A stretch of 64,000 nucleotides of DNA from Aradus depressus (GCA_963662175.1 OY759217.1:19470562-19534561), one strand, 5' to 3'. Positions 41,360 to 52,778 are shown, counted from the first letter of the stretch. Made by a program: numbers and translations. Notes: generated from the letters alone by a model not told the origin.

Positions 41360-41700
41360 TCGAGGCCTAAGTATCTTTTACAAGAAATCGCTTATATTTA
41401 TGACCTTATCGATACTATTTTCAAATAGAAGTATAGAAAATAGTAAGAGGCATACTTTATATAGTTATAAACCTTTTGAAGTTTATGAGATAGATACATG
41501 CCGAAGGCCGTCCTAAAATGACATCCAAAGATATTTGCTTGATATAAGCAAAAACGATTGGTCCTGTTAGAAAATTGGTTCTTACCAGAATATTCCTTAT
41601 TAAATTTTTCATCGCTAATGTTACCTCGGATTTGAAATAGTACTAATACGACAAAAGTTATAGCACCCCCAAGAATGCAAACTACATTTCTGTGGGGGAA
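41360..41700 (+). repeat. Rep-B, second half
   Basis: taagtatcttttacaagaa, agatacatgccgaaggccg, ttggttcttaccag, tacgacaaaagttatagcac: same order as 1-340. Confidence 0.75.
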
Positions 41701-42015
41701 AATGATAAAAAAAGGTTTTAAGGGGACTTTGAAACGGAAAATCCGTGGAAAACCGTTGCCGCCTTTCCAAATACACTCTCTAATGGAATTATTACGGTGT
41801 GCTCAATTTGACACTTGTAACTCCTCTCTCTGTGGGGTACATTCTACCGGCCTTCAATCTGATACGGGAATTTGGGGGTTTTAGGTTTTTTTTTCCCCCT
41901 TTGCTAAACTCTACTTGTGTTCTAAATTTCAAGTTTCCAGGCACAATGGAGCAATAAAGTAATTAATTTTTTAATTGATAACCTACGGGGTTATCAATAC
42001 ATAACTTATAAATAA

Positions 42016-42055
<40 letters not shown>
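42016..42055. repeat. (TA)n microsatellite
   Basis: About 18 TA units, followed by a short TG run. Confidence 0.95.
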
Positions 42056-42058
<3 letters not shown>

Positions 42059-42433
42059 TATGTGTGTGTATATATCGCATCATTATTGACCCACAGACAG
42101 CTCTTTAAAACAACATCGATCAGGAGGATTTACATTTTAGTCAACGTTCAAAATTCACCATTACAAAATGGTAAATAGGATGAAATTGTTGTGAGAGGGG
42201 ATGAACATCCTCTGTACAATAGGCCACTATGGAGGTCCTATAATGAGATATGAAGCAAGTTTAGGAGCACGTACACAGTTACACTGGGGCTTCAGTTAAA
42301 TGCCTCTCTAGCCACATTCGGGATAAACCAAAAGTTCTCCATCCACCATTTGTCCCTATTTATGGGGAAAATTTCTCAACATTTGTAGGAGTATATTCTT
42401 TGCAATATCGGGAAATCGAAGGTAACAATTTAG

Positions 42434-42853
42434 ATACTACTGAATAAAACACTTAGAACGAATCAAAAATTCCACTATATTTATATAAAATACACAATAT
42501 ATTTCGCTGGTTAGATCATTGTATTATTGAGATATAGTTAATATTGTGATATAGGTAATAGGTTAATATTAATATATATATTATTTAATTATTTTTCTGA
42601 TTAAATTGTGATATAGAATGGTAGTTTCCCCCCTCCCCTCCTGTTCTTTCCCCCTCCCTCACTCTTCCCCTCCTAACCCTCCCCGCCTACACTCCTCCTC
42701 CCACCCTCTATCTTGACTTTTTCAAAATATTACCACCAGTCATAAGTATCTTGTATATCCTGTACACTTGACAATGCTCTAACCAGCGAGATATATTGTG
42801 TATTTTATATAAATATAGTGGAATTGTTGACTAAGTGTTTTATTCAGTAGTAT
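42434..42853. mobile_element. foldback-type element, ~420 bp
   Basis: Arms of about 85 bp (42434-42522, 42771-42853) are nearly exact reverse complements, starting ATACTACTGAATAAAACAC. The 250-bp centre contains the polypyrimidine tract. No frame. Could be a MITE or PLE ends joined in opposition; no target duplication is clear. Confidence 0.8.
42625..42713. repeat. polypyrimidine tract, ~89 nt
   Basis: Almost all C and T on the plus strand (few purines), within the foldback element. Such tracts can adopt triplex DNA. Confidence 0.85.
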
Positions 42854-42859
42854 TTACAA

Positions 42860-43960
42860 TGAACTTCCACAAGATCTCTGGCGAAAACATCTCTAGTAAC
42901 AATTTAGGTTCTAAAAACATATTATGAGAAAAAGGAGGGAAAAATAAATGTCACTAGTGACAATTTTGGCGTGAAAAAGACAATAACGATCTCGAATTTT
43001 CGCAGTAAAAACATTAAGATACAGTTATGTCGTAAGATTGGCTACAAACAGATGCGATGATAGGCTACTATAAGTTAAGATATAATATTTTTTGATGGGT
43101 TCTAGCTAAAATACCCGAAGAGGTGATATAAATAAGATATATTTTTTGAAAAACACATTAATACAGCTATGTAGGTAGCTTAGCTTTAATCTGATACATT
43201 GATAGTCTAGCATGCCTACTCGTAAGTATATGAAAAATATTTTGGTTGGTCCTAACGTAGAGTGTTCACATTCATTTTGTGCCATTCCCATTCGTTATAT
43301 TCATAAATAAAATAGGGAAATATCCACGAATAGAACTTTATCCTCTATTTATAAATTCATGCCAATATATGTTCTCTATTCATAATATTCTATCAGATTT
43401 AATTATTTTTAGTTATTAAGTTCCATTTATTCATTGATTTATTTCTAACCACGTTGTATTAAAAGTTATTCTCCGCTCCAAAGTAAGGAGTGAGCGAGAA
43501 ATGGTCTAATATTGGATCTGTAAATTCTTCAATAACATATGCATAAAATGTGATAATTTCTATAAATACGAATATATGCGTAGATAATGCGTAAACTACA
43601 CTTGGTATACTAGCGCATATATGTATGAATCTTTGTACATTCAGATGAAATAATAGTTTCATTTTTGTCTGTGTCAATATAAAAAAGACAAAAAAATAAC
43701 AACTTTTTCTGTGTAGGATCCAACCTCAACCATAAATTAAAACTGTCAACTGAGGTATTTTCAGGGTGCGTGGATTATGGTTCTGTTCATTGGAATTAAT
43801 GATGGTGAAATGGATATGAATACTTTGTTTACAAATTTTGGATAAAACTTCAACAATTAGCGCCATATTCAGTCAGAGATTAGCTGGGAAAAAAGTTGAA
43901 AATAAACAATTTCAAGTCGAGAAATGCGAACGCATTATAGAAACTTATAATAAATAAATA
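42860..43960. other. AT-rich spacer
   Basis: No gene or family match seen in 1.1 kb. Confidence 0.4.
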
Positions 43961-43961
43961 A

Positions 43962-44000
43962 AACATTGTTTTTTAAATATTGTCTATTCCACAAGATTTT
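43962..44000 (-). repeat. Rep-C fragment
   Basis: acattgttttttaaatattg / tctattccac, the non-hammerhead end of Rep-C. Confidence 0.5.
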
Positions 44001-44040
44001 TTTTACTTTTGTTTATTCTAAATTTCTTTCCTTCTTTCAG

Positions 44041-44213
44041 GTTAGTTAATATAACTAATGCCCGGACTTTAGCTACATGGTCATATCGCCTACTCCAGAG
44101 CGCTCTTTCGTCATTCTGGTCGACATGAGCCCGACTCTACTATGGGAGTCCTAAATTTTTATTCAACTAGGGTAGGGGTCTTCAACGAGTACCTTACATC
44201 GTATAAGCTTTAA
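44041..44213 (-). mobile_element. tSINE lacking its head
   Basis: Tail gttagttaat to accttacatcgtataagc, then abruptly Rep-F. The 5' half is missing. Confidence 0.82.
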
Positions 44214-44560
44214 TGCCATTTTAATATTCACTGTTCGCGCTTCTTACTGTAGCCCTGAGCGTAATGCTGAATATTGGAACTCGTCCAAGGTTAGAAGAAA
44301 TAATGCATTTATTGAAACTTGGAGCTAAACTGTTTCAATGCACTCTGACAACCCGTTACTGCACTATTCTGTCACTATTTGGCTCCAAGAGCTATATAGT
44401 AAAAAATACCTAATGGTTCTCTGGAGCTAATAATAGCGAGGAACATTTTGTTACAGTGACAGACATGTTACAAACTTCATGTTGAGCATATAAAAAGGCA
44501 TCTTTCTCTTTGTGTACTTAGAGAATATAAGTTGTATTGAATATCTATTATATATAAGTA
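44210..44560 (+). repeat. Rep-F copy 2
   Basis: See 37600-37870. TATA box at 44489-44497. Confidence 0.6.
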
Positions 44561-46120
44561 TATGTACTACTTCAAACGTTGATGGAAAAAAAAAATGGTC
44601 TCCAAACTTTGTGAGAATGTTCCCATAGTACTGTGTATATTTTAGATTTTTAGAAACTAATGGTTCCGGTATAGATATAACTTTACAATTTAATATTTAC
44701 TTTATTAAGTTGTAAAAAAAAAATAATATCTATATACTCGGTTTACTTACTTAATTTCTTGAAAACAAGAAAATGAAACAACAAAAATATTTATTGTATT
44801 AATACTGTAATAAATTAGTTTTGATGAAATTTTTTGAAAACATTTCAGTTTGGAAATGACTTTTTTTTTGCGATTACATCAAAAAAACAAAAATGGGATT
44901 TTTTAGTATAATAGCTATAATTTTAAGAGTTTTTTATATTCCCACTCTAAAAATGTAGGATCCTATAGTACGCTTGAAATGTACGACCCCATATGTAGGT
45001 ATATATCATACTCCCAATTAACCGGTGTAATTATGGAAGCGGAAACCACGGATAAAGCAAAATCACGGTTAAAACCTAAAGGCTATAAACATGGATATTT
45101 TTCTTTAGAAATGTAAGTTAATGAGGTTAAATTATGACGAGAAGGACTCTTAGAATCCATGACCGAGAATTATTCTTTCATTAACATTACTTCACTTTTT
45201 TTTTTTTTTTTTCAGATATTCTTCTATTCCTGTGAGATGTAAAGTGTGTTGTCGCTAATTTTCATTAGAAAATTAATCCATTCATTCTTTAATTTCTTGT
45301 AATCGTAATTTTGTACATTTTAATTTAACGAGTTTTTGTGTAGGACTTCCATTATTTGATTGCACTTGTTTCATGTATAAAAAAGAAAGATCGAGTTCGT
45401 TAAGTAGAAAAATCGGACCTCTGGAAGGGTGGGGATGAGGGCATCAGTTATAAAAATTTTGTAATTTTGTGCTAAGCTTTCTAATTTGTCATTTTCGGTC
45501 ATAAATACGTCCATTAGAAAGCCATATATACAGAACAGCCTAAATTAACAGCTTTTTTTATCGATAATTCAGGAAGTTGCGGCTTTTCATGCAAAATACT
45601 TTCCGATTCCAATATTATATTATAATATAATTATTTCATTTTTATGTTTTGTACATCTACCAAATTTAAATTATTCTATGTTATGGAGGATGCAAGGGGA
45701 ATAAAAATATCAATCGAAAAAATAATTATTCTTTCAAATCGAACTTTTATTTTATGGAAATAATATTTTCTGTCGAACATAATCGCATTAAATATAACAC
45801 TTGGCAAGAATATTAACACACTAATTAAAGTTCAAAAACACTTATTGTAGATAATCAAATAACAAACTATTTTTTATTTCAATCAACAAATTTTATAAAA
45901 CAATATCAAAAAATAAACAATAAGCAGTGATCCAGGTTCTACAGAGGGTTGTTTGGTGTTTTTATGCCTGTTTATAAGTTTCTTGGTGGCGTCTCAAAAG
46001 GCGATCCCTTAAGGGGAAGCAGTTTCTTGGAAGAAGGTGCGAGATAGAATCATAATAGATTTTAAAAATACATTTACTTTTTTAAAATATATACCTAAGA
46101 AAATTTCGATAAACTTCTTC
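44561..46120. other. AT-rich spacer
   Basis: 1.5 kb without a recognised gene or repeat. T run at about 45197-45212. Confidence 0.4.
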
Positions 46121-46124
46121 TTTC

Positions 46125-46480
46125 TTTTTTTTTTTTTTTTTTTTATAATGAAAGCATAACTTTATTGCGTATAAAGAATTATCTTACAGCAATGAGTTCG
46201 ATACACAATTATAAATACATAGATAGATTCAATAACTGATAACAAAAAGAACGCAATACTTATATTAATAAAAAGGTTATATTAAAATAAAGCCACAGGT
46301 AACATTAGTCTTTTAGAGTTTTTCTTAACTTCAAGCTTGTTAGGACAAACAAATAAATATGAGGAGGCTTCCGTTCATCTGAAACTAATAGTAAGTTGTG
46401 GAGATGTGCCTGTTGCTGAGAGACATCTATCGGAACATCTTCCAAATAGCTAGCTAGGTATTTGTCTCTAGTCATGGCAT
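46125..46480 (-). pseudogene. processed mRNA retrocopy with 56-codon frame
   Basis: On the minus strand an ATG at 46475 opens MTRDKYLASYLEDVPIDVSQ, then QQAHLHNLLLVSDERKPPHI, then YLFVLTSLKLRKTLKD and TAA at 46305. About 140 nt later an AATAAA (46166-46161) stands 16 nt before a 20-nt A tail (46144-46125). Open frame, 3' UTR, signal and tail together indicate a reverse-transcribed mRNA. Target duplications were not found and the 5' end may be truncated just upstream of the ATG, where an A run also lies. I do not recognise the protein, which is too short for the usual size cut-offs. It could also be a live short gene or the 3' exon of one. Confidence 0.6.
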
Positions 46481-46577
46481 TTTTTTTTTTTATAAATTAA
46501 ATTTAAATTAAACGTTCTAAAATAACGTATATATCGATAGTACTATTGACTATCTTCCATCCCTACTTCGGTTCATT

Positions 46578-46637
46578 CAAAGACGATATGACCTCGTATT
46601 TAATTAAAGCACGGGCATGAGTCACAATAAATACTAA
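46578..46637 (+). mobile_element. tSINE 3' fragment
   Basis: agacgatatgacctcgtatt ... cgggcatgagtcacaataa. Confidence 0.8.
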
Positions 46638-46776
46638 GTACATAGATACATTTTCCAGGAATTGACTTAAAGTTCTAAAATATGAGGAAAAAAAAATATT
46701 TCGGATTTTGTCATACATTTAAAAATTTAAATAAAAATGTTCACATGAGAAAGTATAATGGCTTTCTTTACTACCT

Positions 46777-46780
<4 letters not shown>

Positions 46781-46822
<42 letters not shown>
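46781..46822. repeat. (TA)n microsatellite
   Basis: About 20 TA units. Confidence 0.95.
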
Positions 46823-46826
<4 letters not shown>

Positions 46827-46834
46827 AAGAGAAA

Positions 46835-46905
46835 TTTCACTGAAAGCTGTAATACTTACAATGATTTATAATATCTACATTGGAGCTTTCTTCAGGACAT
46901 TTATA
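46835..46905 (-). ncRNA. hammerhead-like hairpin, CTGAAGA subtype
   Basis: Minus strand starts GTCCTGAAGAAAGCT, like 36427-36463, and the complement AGCTTTCAG followed by TGAAA closes a long stem about 40 nt later. The core is recognisable but stem II is unusually long. Confidence 0.3.
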
Positions 46906-47235
46906 ATCAGATGAAGTGTGGAAATGTTCCTTTAACGTAGGAGAAACATTTATTTTAAATATAGGAAGGAAGCGTTAAGAGGAAACTTGGTTCAACGTGA
47001 AAGCAGCATCTAGCGGGAAGAGATACCAACGGGGTCTTCGCCTTAATTCTACTAAAACTGAATAAACTAATTGTATAAAATTTGGCATCGTACAGCGACT
47101 TTAGACAATACTTCAACACCAAAAAATTTTAAGTATAGAAAGAACAGGGAATGGTAAGCACCTTTTTTATATTTTGACTTTCTAATTTTTTAAGAGGTAG
47201 ATACAAAATGTTTGACAAGGATAGAGTCGTTGATT

Positions 47236-47395
47236 TCCAGAGGTGTCTTATTTTTTACCTCTTTTGACAATATTTCGGTACACTTACACGTCCCTTCTTC
47301 AAGTCACTATCACTCCTTCATAGTGACTAGAAGAAGGGACGTGTAAGTGTCCCGAAATATTGTCAAAAGAGAGAAAAGAATGAAGACACCTCTGG
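47236..47395. repeat. PLE-like inverted repeat, diverged
   Basis: Arms 47236-47309 and 47321-47395 mirror each other with scattered differences and an 11-nt spacer. Each holds the GAAGAAGGGAC .. GT(C/A)CC-GAAATATTGTC hairpin and tccagaggtgtct. Older relative of the palindrome at 16227-16448. Confidence 0.85.
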
Positions 47396-47400
47396 AAGAA

Positions 47401-47481
47401 ATGCCGGAAGAAATCAACATCCCAGACAAGTTCAAGAAACACAAGGATAGAATCACTACAGCTATATACGAGCTCTATTAG
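47401..47481 (+). pseudogene. conserved ORF start after the PLE-like hairpin
   Basis: ATG at 47401 opens MPEEINIPDKFKKHKDRITT, ending in TAG at 47479. The same ATG region, with indels, follows the hairpins at 16227-16448 and 50357-50475. A conserved start some 70 nt after a hammerhead-like motif suggests the start of a PLE protein, since broken. Confidence 0.45.
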
Positions 47482-47554
47482 AAAGCTTTTTTTTTAAGCT
47501 TTTCCAGATTCACAGGAACATATTAAAATTTAAGAAACAAACGTGGAACGTTCA

Positions 47555-47640
47555 TTGTGACCAAAAGAAGGGATGAATGTGTCCCAAAATATTGTCAAAT
47601 GGAAACACCTTTGGAATAAATGCTTTTTTATTACTTCTCT
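47555..47640 (+). repeat. PLE-like hairpin fragment
   Basis: gtgaccaaaagaaggga .. gtcccaaaatattgtcaaa .. aacacctttggaataaatgc: third, decayed copy. Confidence 0.65.
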
Positions 47641-47644
47641 TTAT

Positions 47645-47905
47645 TATTCGGATGCACCTTGCGTTTGTGCAACATCAACCGTCTGTCACATGTTTGTAGA
47701 GGGAGCTCGGGATCTGATTAGTGCTCAAGTGAGGTTATTGTGGGCCGGGGCCAACTTGGTGGTCGCCCCAGTCCGTCACATTGCTTTTTTCCGCTTCCGT
47801 CAGGAGCCGACAAATCGGCTGAACACTGGGTAGCTGATCTCCGTCACCAGCTGCCGCAGATCCAGCCCCAGGTATGATCCGGTCCCGCGAATCAACTCTA
47901 CCCTG
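47645..47905 (-). pseudogene. R1-like LINE ORF2 C-terminus
   Basis: Minus strand: LGLDLRQLVTEISYPVFSRF, VGS, stop, RKRKKA. Corresponds to LPGLMTEAGYLAFGRFVSSW in the copy at 54181-54465. Both share the phrase gatcccgagctc. Internal stops. Confidence 0.65.
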
Positions 47906-47929
47906 GCCTGGTTTGTTCTTTCTCCTAAT

Positions 47930-48240
47930 CCGTTTGAGCTAAAAGAGAATAGTTGATTTACATAGGGGCTTCTGAATTCTCATACTAAATTTCGTTTCGA
48001 TACAGTTATTACATCGGCAGTTATTAAGGTTTTTGTGTCAAGACCCCTACTTTAATATACCTCTTCCTTTCAGCGGATTTCGGTGTTGTCCTTAATGTTA
48101 AATTTACATATACATTCATTCTATCGGGAGTTAACATGATCACAGACACACACAGGTAGAATTTTTTTTTTTTACATTATTGGAATCCGAAGGTCGGAAA
48201 AAAATGTCGAATGTTACTTCGTATAGTTGCGGAAGTAAAA
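47930..48240 (-). repeat. Rep-A copy
   Basis: ttgagctaaaagagaatag, gtttcgatacagttattac, tctatcgggagttaac, and the left end acttcgtatagttgcgg. Confidence 0.8.
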
Positions 48241-48550
48241 AAGTTAAAGAATAAGAAAATGAAACAAAAGTTTGTTTTCAGTTCGAATAATTTTATTAAG
48301 CAATTTAAACTTCAGAGAGCCTTTAAATTAAATTTATTAACGAAACTAGTTTAATTAATTTCTTAAGTAAATTGCATCCAGTTAAAAGCTTTTCCTCGAC
48401 CGGTGCCAGCGTAGTTTTCTCATAAGCTAACGCTTTTCACAAATATGAGTTGTGTCGAATGCAAAGTAATATGTGATATTAATGTGTTGTGGGACGAGAT
48501 TTCTCGTAGAAATAAAAGACGTTGTCTTCCCACTGTTCTTTTTTTGACAA
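48241..48550. other. AT-rich spacer
   Basis: No recognised feature. Confidence 0.35.
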
Positions 48551-48590
48551 GAACCGGTTTTCAAAAGCAACAGCGTCATCATCAGTGGTA
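48551..48590 (-). ncRNA. hammerhead-like motif, second subtype
   Basis: CCA-CTGATGA-T-GACGCTGTTGCTTTT-GAAAACCGGTT, partner of 18000-18034. No strong stem II. Confidence 0.3.
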
Positions 48591-48665
48591 CATCCCACCC
48601 ACACAGCGTAGTTGAAAACAAGTTCTTATCAAAAAGAAATTACGGCACCTTCGGACATTATTATA

Positions 48666-49308
48666 CAGTGTAAACTCCATTTAACGTCACTCGATTTAAC
48701 GACAAACTCCCTAAAACATCGAAATTACTTGAATCTGGTTGGTTTACCTTGTTGTCCATACAATGATACACTCTAAGTAGCATCACACCCACTCTAAATA
48801 ACGACAACAATACGTCATTACTAAGCAATAAACAGTACTTTCAAGTTGCCGAAATTAATAAGAACTGCAACTGTGTACGGTCTTTTGTTTGTTATTTTGT
48901 TGCTTTATTGTCTAGCACGTATTTACCTCGACTGTCGGCATCATACGTACCGAAGATTCTAAGAAATTCGTTCTTTTGTTTGTTGTGATTACCTTGCATG
49001 GCAAGTTGATCCCACAGTATCCCAAGATATGAATAAAATACATAAGAAAATACAATTAAAATACTGGAGAGCAAAAAACGTCAGATGAAGATAACAGACT
49101 ATAAGCAATAAGCGTTGTTATTTGTATTAATATTAATGTTTGTTGTTTGTAAATTTTATACTTTATTAGTAAATACATATTATAATAGTAAAATACTATT
49201 AAATGTAATGTAATATGTATTGATTTTTCTTCTCTTCATTTAACGACAACTCTCAATAACGCCATAAAATGCGCAGTCCCTTAAGTGTCGCTATATAGAG
49301 TTACACTG
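48666..49308. mobile_element. pogo/Tigger-like non-autonomous element
   Basis: TA|CAGTGTAAACTC at the left (TA 48664-48665) and GAGTTACACTG|TA at the right (TA 49309-49310). Sub-terminal phrases catttaacg, aacgacaa recur in both flanks. 643 bp. No transposase recognised. Confidence 0.8.
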
Positions 49309-49388
49309 TATTTGTAAGTTTTATTGGGAGCATGAAATATATCAGAGTGCTGACTTGAGAAAGCTTCACCAAGACGAAAGCAAACGAC

Positions 49389-49610
49389 ATGCAGAAAACT
49401 TCTACATTCGTAAAGTCTTGGCTACACCCAGATTTTTATTTTCAATTCGAAAAAAATGAATTGGAGAAACCAGAGGGTTGCGAGGACATTGTCCAGAATT
49501 GGATAGTGGAAAATGGCAACAACGTTGTCACGATGCTTGGATGGCCGAAAGACAAACGTATACTTCCCGGACGTCCAGCTACGCCACGACTCTACGTGAG
49601 TACAGCCTGA
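49389..49610 (+). other. unidentified open frame, 73 codons
   Basis: Less AT-rich stretch with MQKTSTFVKSWLHPDF ... NWIVENGNNVVTMLGWPKDK. No domain recognised. It lies just upstream of the PLE coding relic and could be part of it or of another transposon. Confidence 0.3.
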
Positions 49611-49719
49611 CCCCTGGATGTCCCAAATATCATCAGGTCATGGTTAACTCTTAAGCTCTTCTTCATGAGTGCATTGAGTCTTCCTCCAATTTGGTATTGC
49701 TTCTTGAAACTTATGTTTA

Positions 49720-50035
49720 ACTGGAAGGCGTGCCTTGGCACCATAAGAAAGAGGAGAATGAAGAGGCTGAGCCACATAATGTGGTTCTGCCATTTTTACA
49801 AGACAGAATCCAGCGGATCATGAGAGAGCACAAAATCAGGACCATCTTAAAGCAACTAAAAAAAGTGTCGGAGATGTTGGGCTCCACAAAGGACCGGCGA
49901 CAGCTACCTAGGGCAAACATCAAGAAAAGTACCTGGATGTCAAACACAACCGGATACAAAAATCAGCCGTGATCAGGCTCGCGAGTGAATGCAGACATCA
50001 GATCCTGCTTGACCTAAAGGATCCTGGCAGTGGAA
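49720..50035 (+). pseudogene. Penelope-like element, RT-to-endonuclease linker relic
   Basis: Frame 49730-49972 reads VVLPFLQDRIQRIMREHKIR, TILKQLKKVSEMLGSTKDRR, QLPRAN. This matches the PLE region after the reverse transcriptase (LPY/F---S-RI-R-L--H-IRT-F----KI---L-S-KD), which normally leads into the GIY-YIG endonuclease. The frame breaks where the endonuclease should begin. It is followed within 320 bp by PLE-like hairpin sequence, the expected place for the element's terminal repeat. Confidence 0.6.
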
Positions 50036-50099
50036 GAGTATGGTATTTAAGAAAAGCCGATGAATTTCAATAAAATTTAAAACATACCTATTTCCCCTC

Positions 50100-50475
50100 T
50101 AAGGGGGCGGTACACCCGGGAAAAAAAGGCTGGAGAGCAAATTTTGGGATTGTTCGATAGTTGGATCAATCACAAACATCACTGAGGAACCGCATGGCCG
50201 CCATTATTTCAAGGTGAACTGAGGGCGCTACGGTCGAGGAAGACCATAACATATGAATTCCGAAATTATGATTGGCTGTTAGGTTAACCAATCAGTATTT
50301 TACCTGGTAGTTCTTGGAAGAGAGAGCGTCACAGTGAAGGTTGGGGCTATAAAAAGAGTGTCCCGAAATATTGTCAAAAAAGGAAAAAAGAGACCTTTGG
50401 AAAAAAATGCCGGAAAAAATTAACAAAGAAATATTCCAGAGAAGAAACACATTACATTTCTTTAGTTGGAGATGG
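50100..50475 (+). repeat. PLE terminal-repeat-like region with TATA box
   Basis: Unique text, then TATAAAAAG (50348-50356) directly before tgtcccgaaatattgtcaa, gagacctttgg and aaatgccggaaa, as in the palindromes. Only the 3' half of the hammerhead-like hairpin is present. Position just after PLE coding sequence supports calling these hairpins PLE ends. Confidence 0.55.
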
Positions 50476-51715
50476 ATTACGTGCGAAAAAAAAAAACCAC
50501 ATCCTCCCACCAGCGCCCCGAGAGTTTAGTCAGTGGACGCTCCATTGCCTACAATCCAAGTTGGATGATCCTATATGAACCGATTTAGATCGTATTACAA
50601 ACTAGATCTAGTAAAAAGTACAGATTTGTAAAAACAACTTTGATGCGCTTCTCGCTACATTGGTTCTCAAGTTTATTTGAAGTGAAACTTTATAAAAAAA
50701 AACATAAGAATCCATCTTGAGACCCTCAACCTATGAATATATGAATTTTTATTTCCTTATCTTGGGAAACTTGGAGATTTTGTATATAAAAAATGAAAGC
50801 GTGGGCTCCCTATGTACTCATAAGTATTCATAAGCTGGACTCGACTTAATGTGGGTGCCAAGAGTGCACAAGATCCAACCACTTATTTTGTGTTATTTTT
50901 TCAGTGCGTAGAAGGATGAAAATGAATGAACAATCGCTCCATTTTACATTTGTCATGAGGCTAATGCCCGTATAGACGATTTGGTCTAATCAAACGACTA
51001 CTAGACAAGCGATTTTAACTTCTCAACTACTCTCACTATCTACTAGACTATTATCAGATCTTATTGTTAGTTGAGAAACAAGTACATATTGTGGAAACTA
51101 GTAACTAACTGCAATAAATAAACTAAAAAAACTTCTTTTTGTTGAAATATTTCACATTATTGAAGTGAAAACTTCTTTACACCGTTGTGATTTGAAACTC
51201 GATGAAACGAAAAAGCGACGATATATATATATATATGTATAACAGTTGTTTCATTTAGTCATCTGTTTGAATTACTAACATAAGGACTTCTTGTAACTGA
51301 AAGTGAAGAAAAAAAAAAGTTGCCGATAATGTTTCTTCTCTAGTCTTGAGACACAAAAAAGATAATCATGAAAAATTCCATGGCCTCCTCCTCTCCCTCC
51401 AAAAAGTTTGGAATTGTGAATTTTTTTAGACTTTTAAGAACTTATTAAGGAAACATTTATTTCATGCTTTCGTTGCCATAAGCCACTCGTGTCATTTCTT
51501 GAAATTAAAAACATGGAGTTTGAATAATAAAATATAAAATAATTTTTAAACTTGGTACCAATATTATAATAAATAAACCCTATAATTATCCCACTTCTGA
51601 TACTGCATTCGTCTCATTCTCTCGCAGTTTCGTTTACTGAAGGTTTCACTTCTACCGCGTGTGAACTGCACACATGTTTTTTTTTATTTATTATTATTTA
51701 GTTGTCTGTGCAATC
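50476..51715. other. AT-rich spacer
   Basis: No gene recognised. Words built on CTACTAGAC/GTCTAGTAG near 50990-51060. Confidence 0.35.
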
Positions 51716-51717
51716 GT

Positions 51718-51890
51718 CAGAAGGAAAAGAGAGGGGATCAGAGGGCGGGGTCAACTGAAAAACTCCAATAACTGCCGATGTAATGAATCTAACGACACAA
51801 AATATAGTAAAGGGTTCACAAATCCCTATGTAAGCCAACTATTGATAACTAGCCCAGACAATCGATTGGTTTCGAAGATATCGTAGGTTG
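51718..51890 (+). repeat. Rep-A fragment
   Basis: taactgccgatgtaatgaat, aacgacacaaaatatagtaa, tcgattggtttcga. Confidence 0.75.
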
Positions 51891-51948
51891 AAGGACAGAG
51901 ATTTTCATCTGCAGATGGTTATCATTTATTTACAATCACCCTTTTTTT

Positions 51949-52186
51949 GAGGGTGCCGGTAGCGCAGAGGTAAAAAAAAACATGAGCACGCCATCCTTCG
52001 GATGTCAGGGACTCGTTAAAGACCCCTACCCTAGGTGAATAAAAATTTAGAATAGACAAAATTTAGGTCTCCATAGTAGAATCGGGCTCAAAAAAATAAC
52101 AGAGGTAAAAAAAAAAAACATGAGCACGCCATCCTTCGGATGGTCTCAAGATGTCTCTGATGTCCACCAGAGCACCAAAGAGCGCA
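51949..52186 (+). mobile_element. rearranged tSINE with internal duplication
   Basis: gagggtgccggtagcgcaga then an A run, body, and a second copy of cagaggt-A(n)-catgagcacgccatccttcgg (51965-52004 and 52100-52142). Confidence 0.75.
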
Positions 52187-52199
52187 TGCTTCACAATAT

Positions 52200-52400
52200 A
52201 TGCCTTTTTTTTTATTGCTGTTGGAATTTTCTTTAATAATCTTTCTTCTTCTTATATGGTGTATCACCTCAATGATGGTTTACCACTGATGATGACGTCT
52301 ATGAAAATCCATTCTGTTAATTATATAAAGTGGGAAGACAACTGAGGCAGAATTAAATTTTCATCTGCAGATGTTTGTTATTTATTTACACCCTATTTTT
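52200..52400 (+). repeat. segment repeated at 52780-52870 and 53240-53330
   Basis: tgatgacgtctatgaaaatc, cattctgttaattat, tttcatctgcagatg and tattgctgttggaattttct reappear downstream, and tttcatctgcagatgg also occurs before the first tSINE (51905). Confidence 0.6.
52282..52312 (+). ncRNA. hammerhead-like motif, reduced stem II
   Basis: CCA-CTGATGA-T-GACGTC-TAT-GAAAATCC. Same as the next copy at 52779 minus its loop, so inactive as it stands. Confidence 0.3.
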
Positions 52401-52710
52401 GAGGGCGCCAGTAGCTCAGAGGTAGCGTGCTTGACTTCTGAGCTCAAGATCACTGGTTCGAAGCCTGGCAGAGGCCATTAGGTTTTTTATCTGAGAGGTC
52501 AGAAAAACCTTGAGCACGGCGTCCTTTGGATGGGACGTTAAGCGATGGTCCCGAGCCTATACCATGTCAGGCTCTCGTTAAAGACCCCAAGGTGAATAAA
52601 AATTTAGGGTATGCAAAAGTTCGAACTCCCATAGTTCACCAGAGCGACTAAAGAGCGCTTTAGTAGTAGGCGATAGTTAAAGCCCCGACATGAGTCACTA
52701 TAACTTATTA
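52401..52710 (+). mobile_element. tSINE
   Basis: gagggcgccagtagctcag, B box tggttcgaagcc, nearly full body, tail-less end gagtcactataactta. Confidence 0.88.
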
Positions 52711-52778
52711 ACTCTACCCTTTATTGAAATTTTTTAAAATAATTTTTCATTATGTATCTCCGCTCGAGATGATGACAT

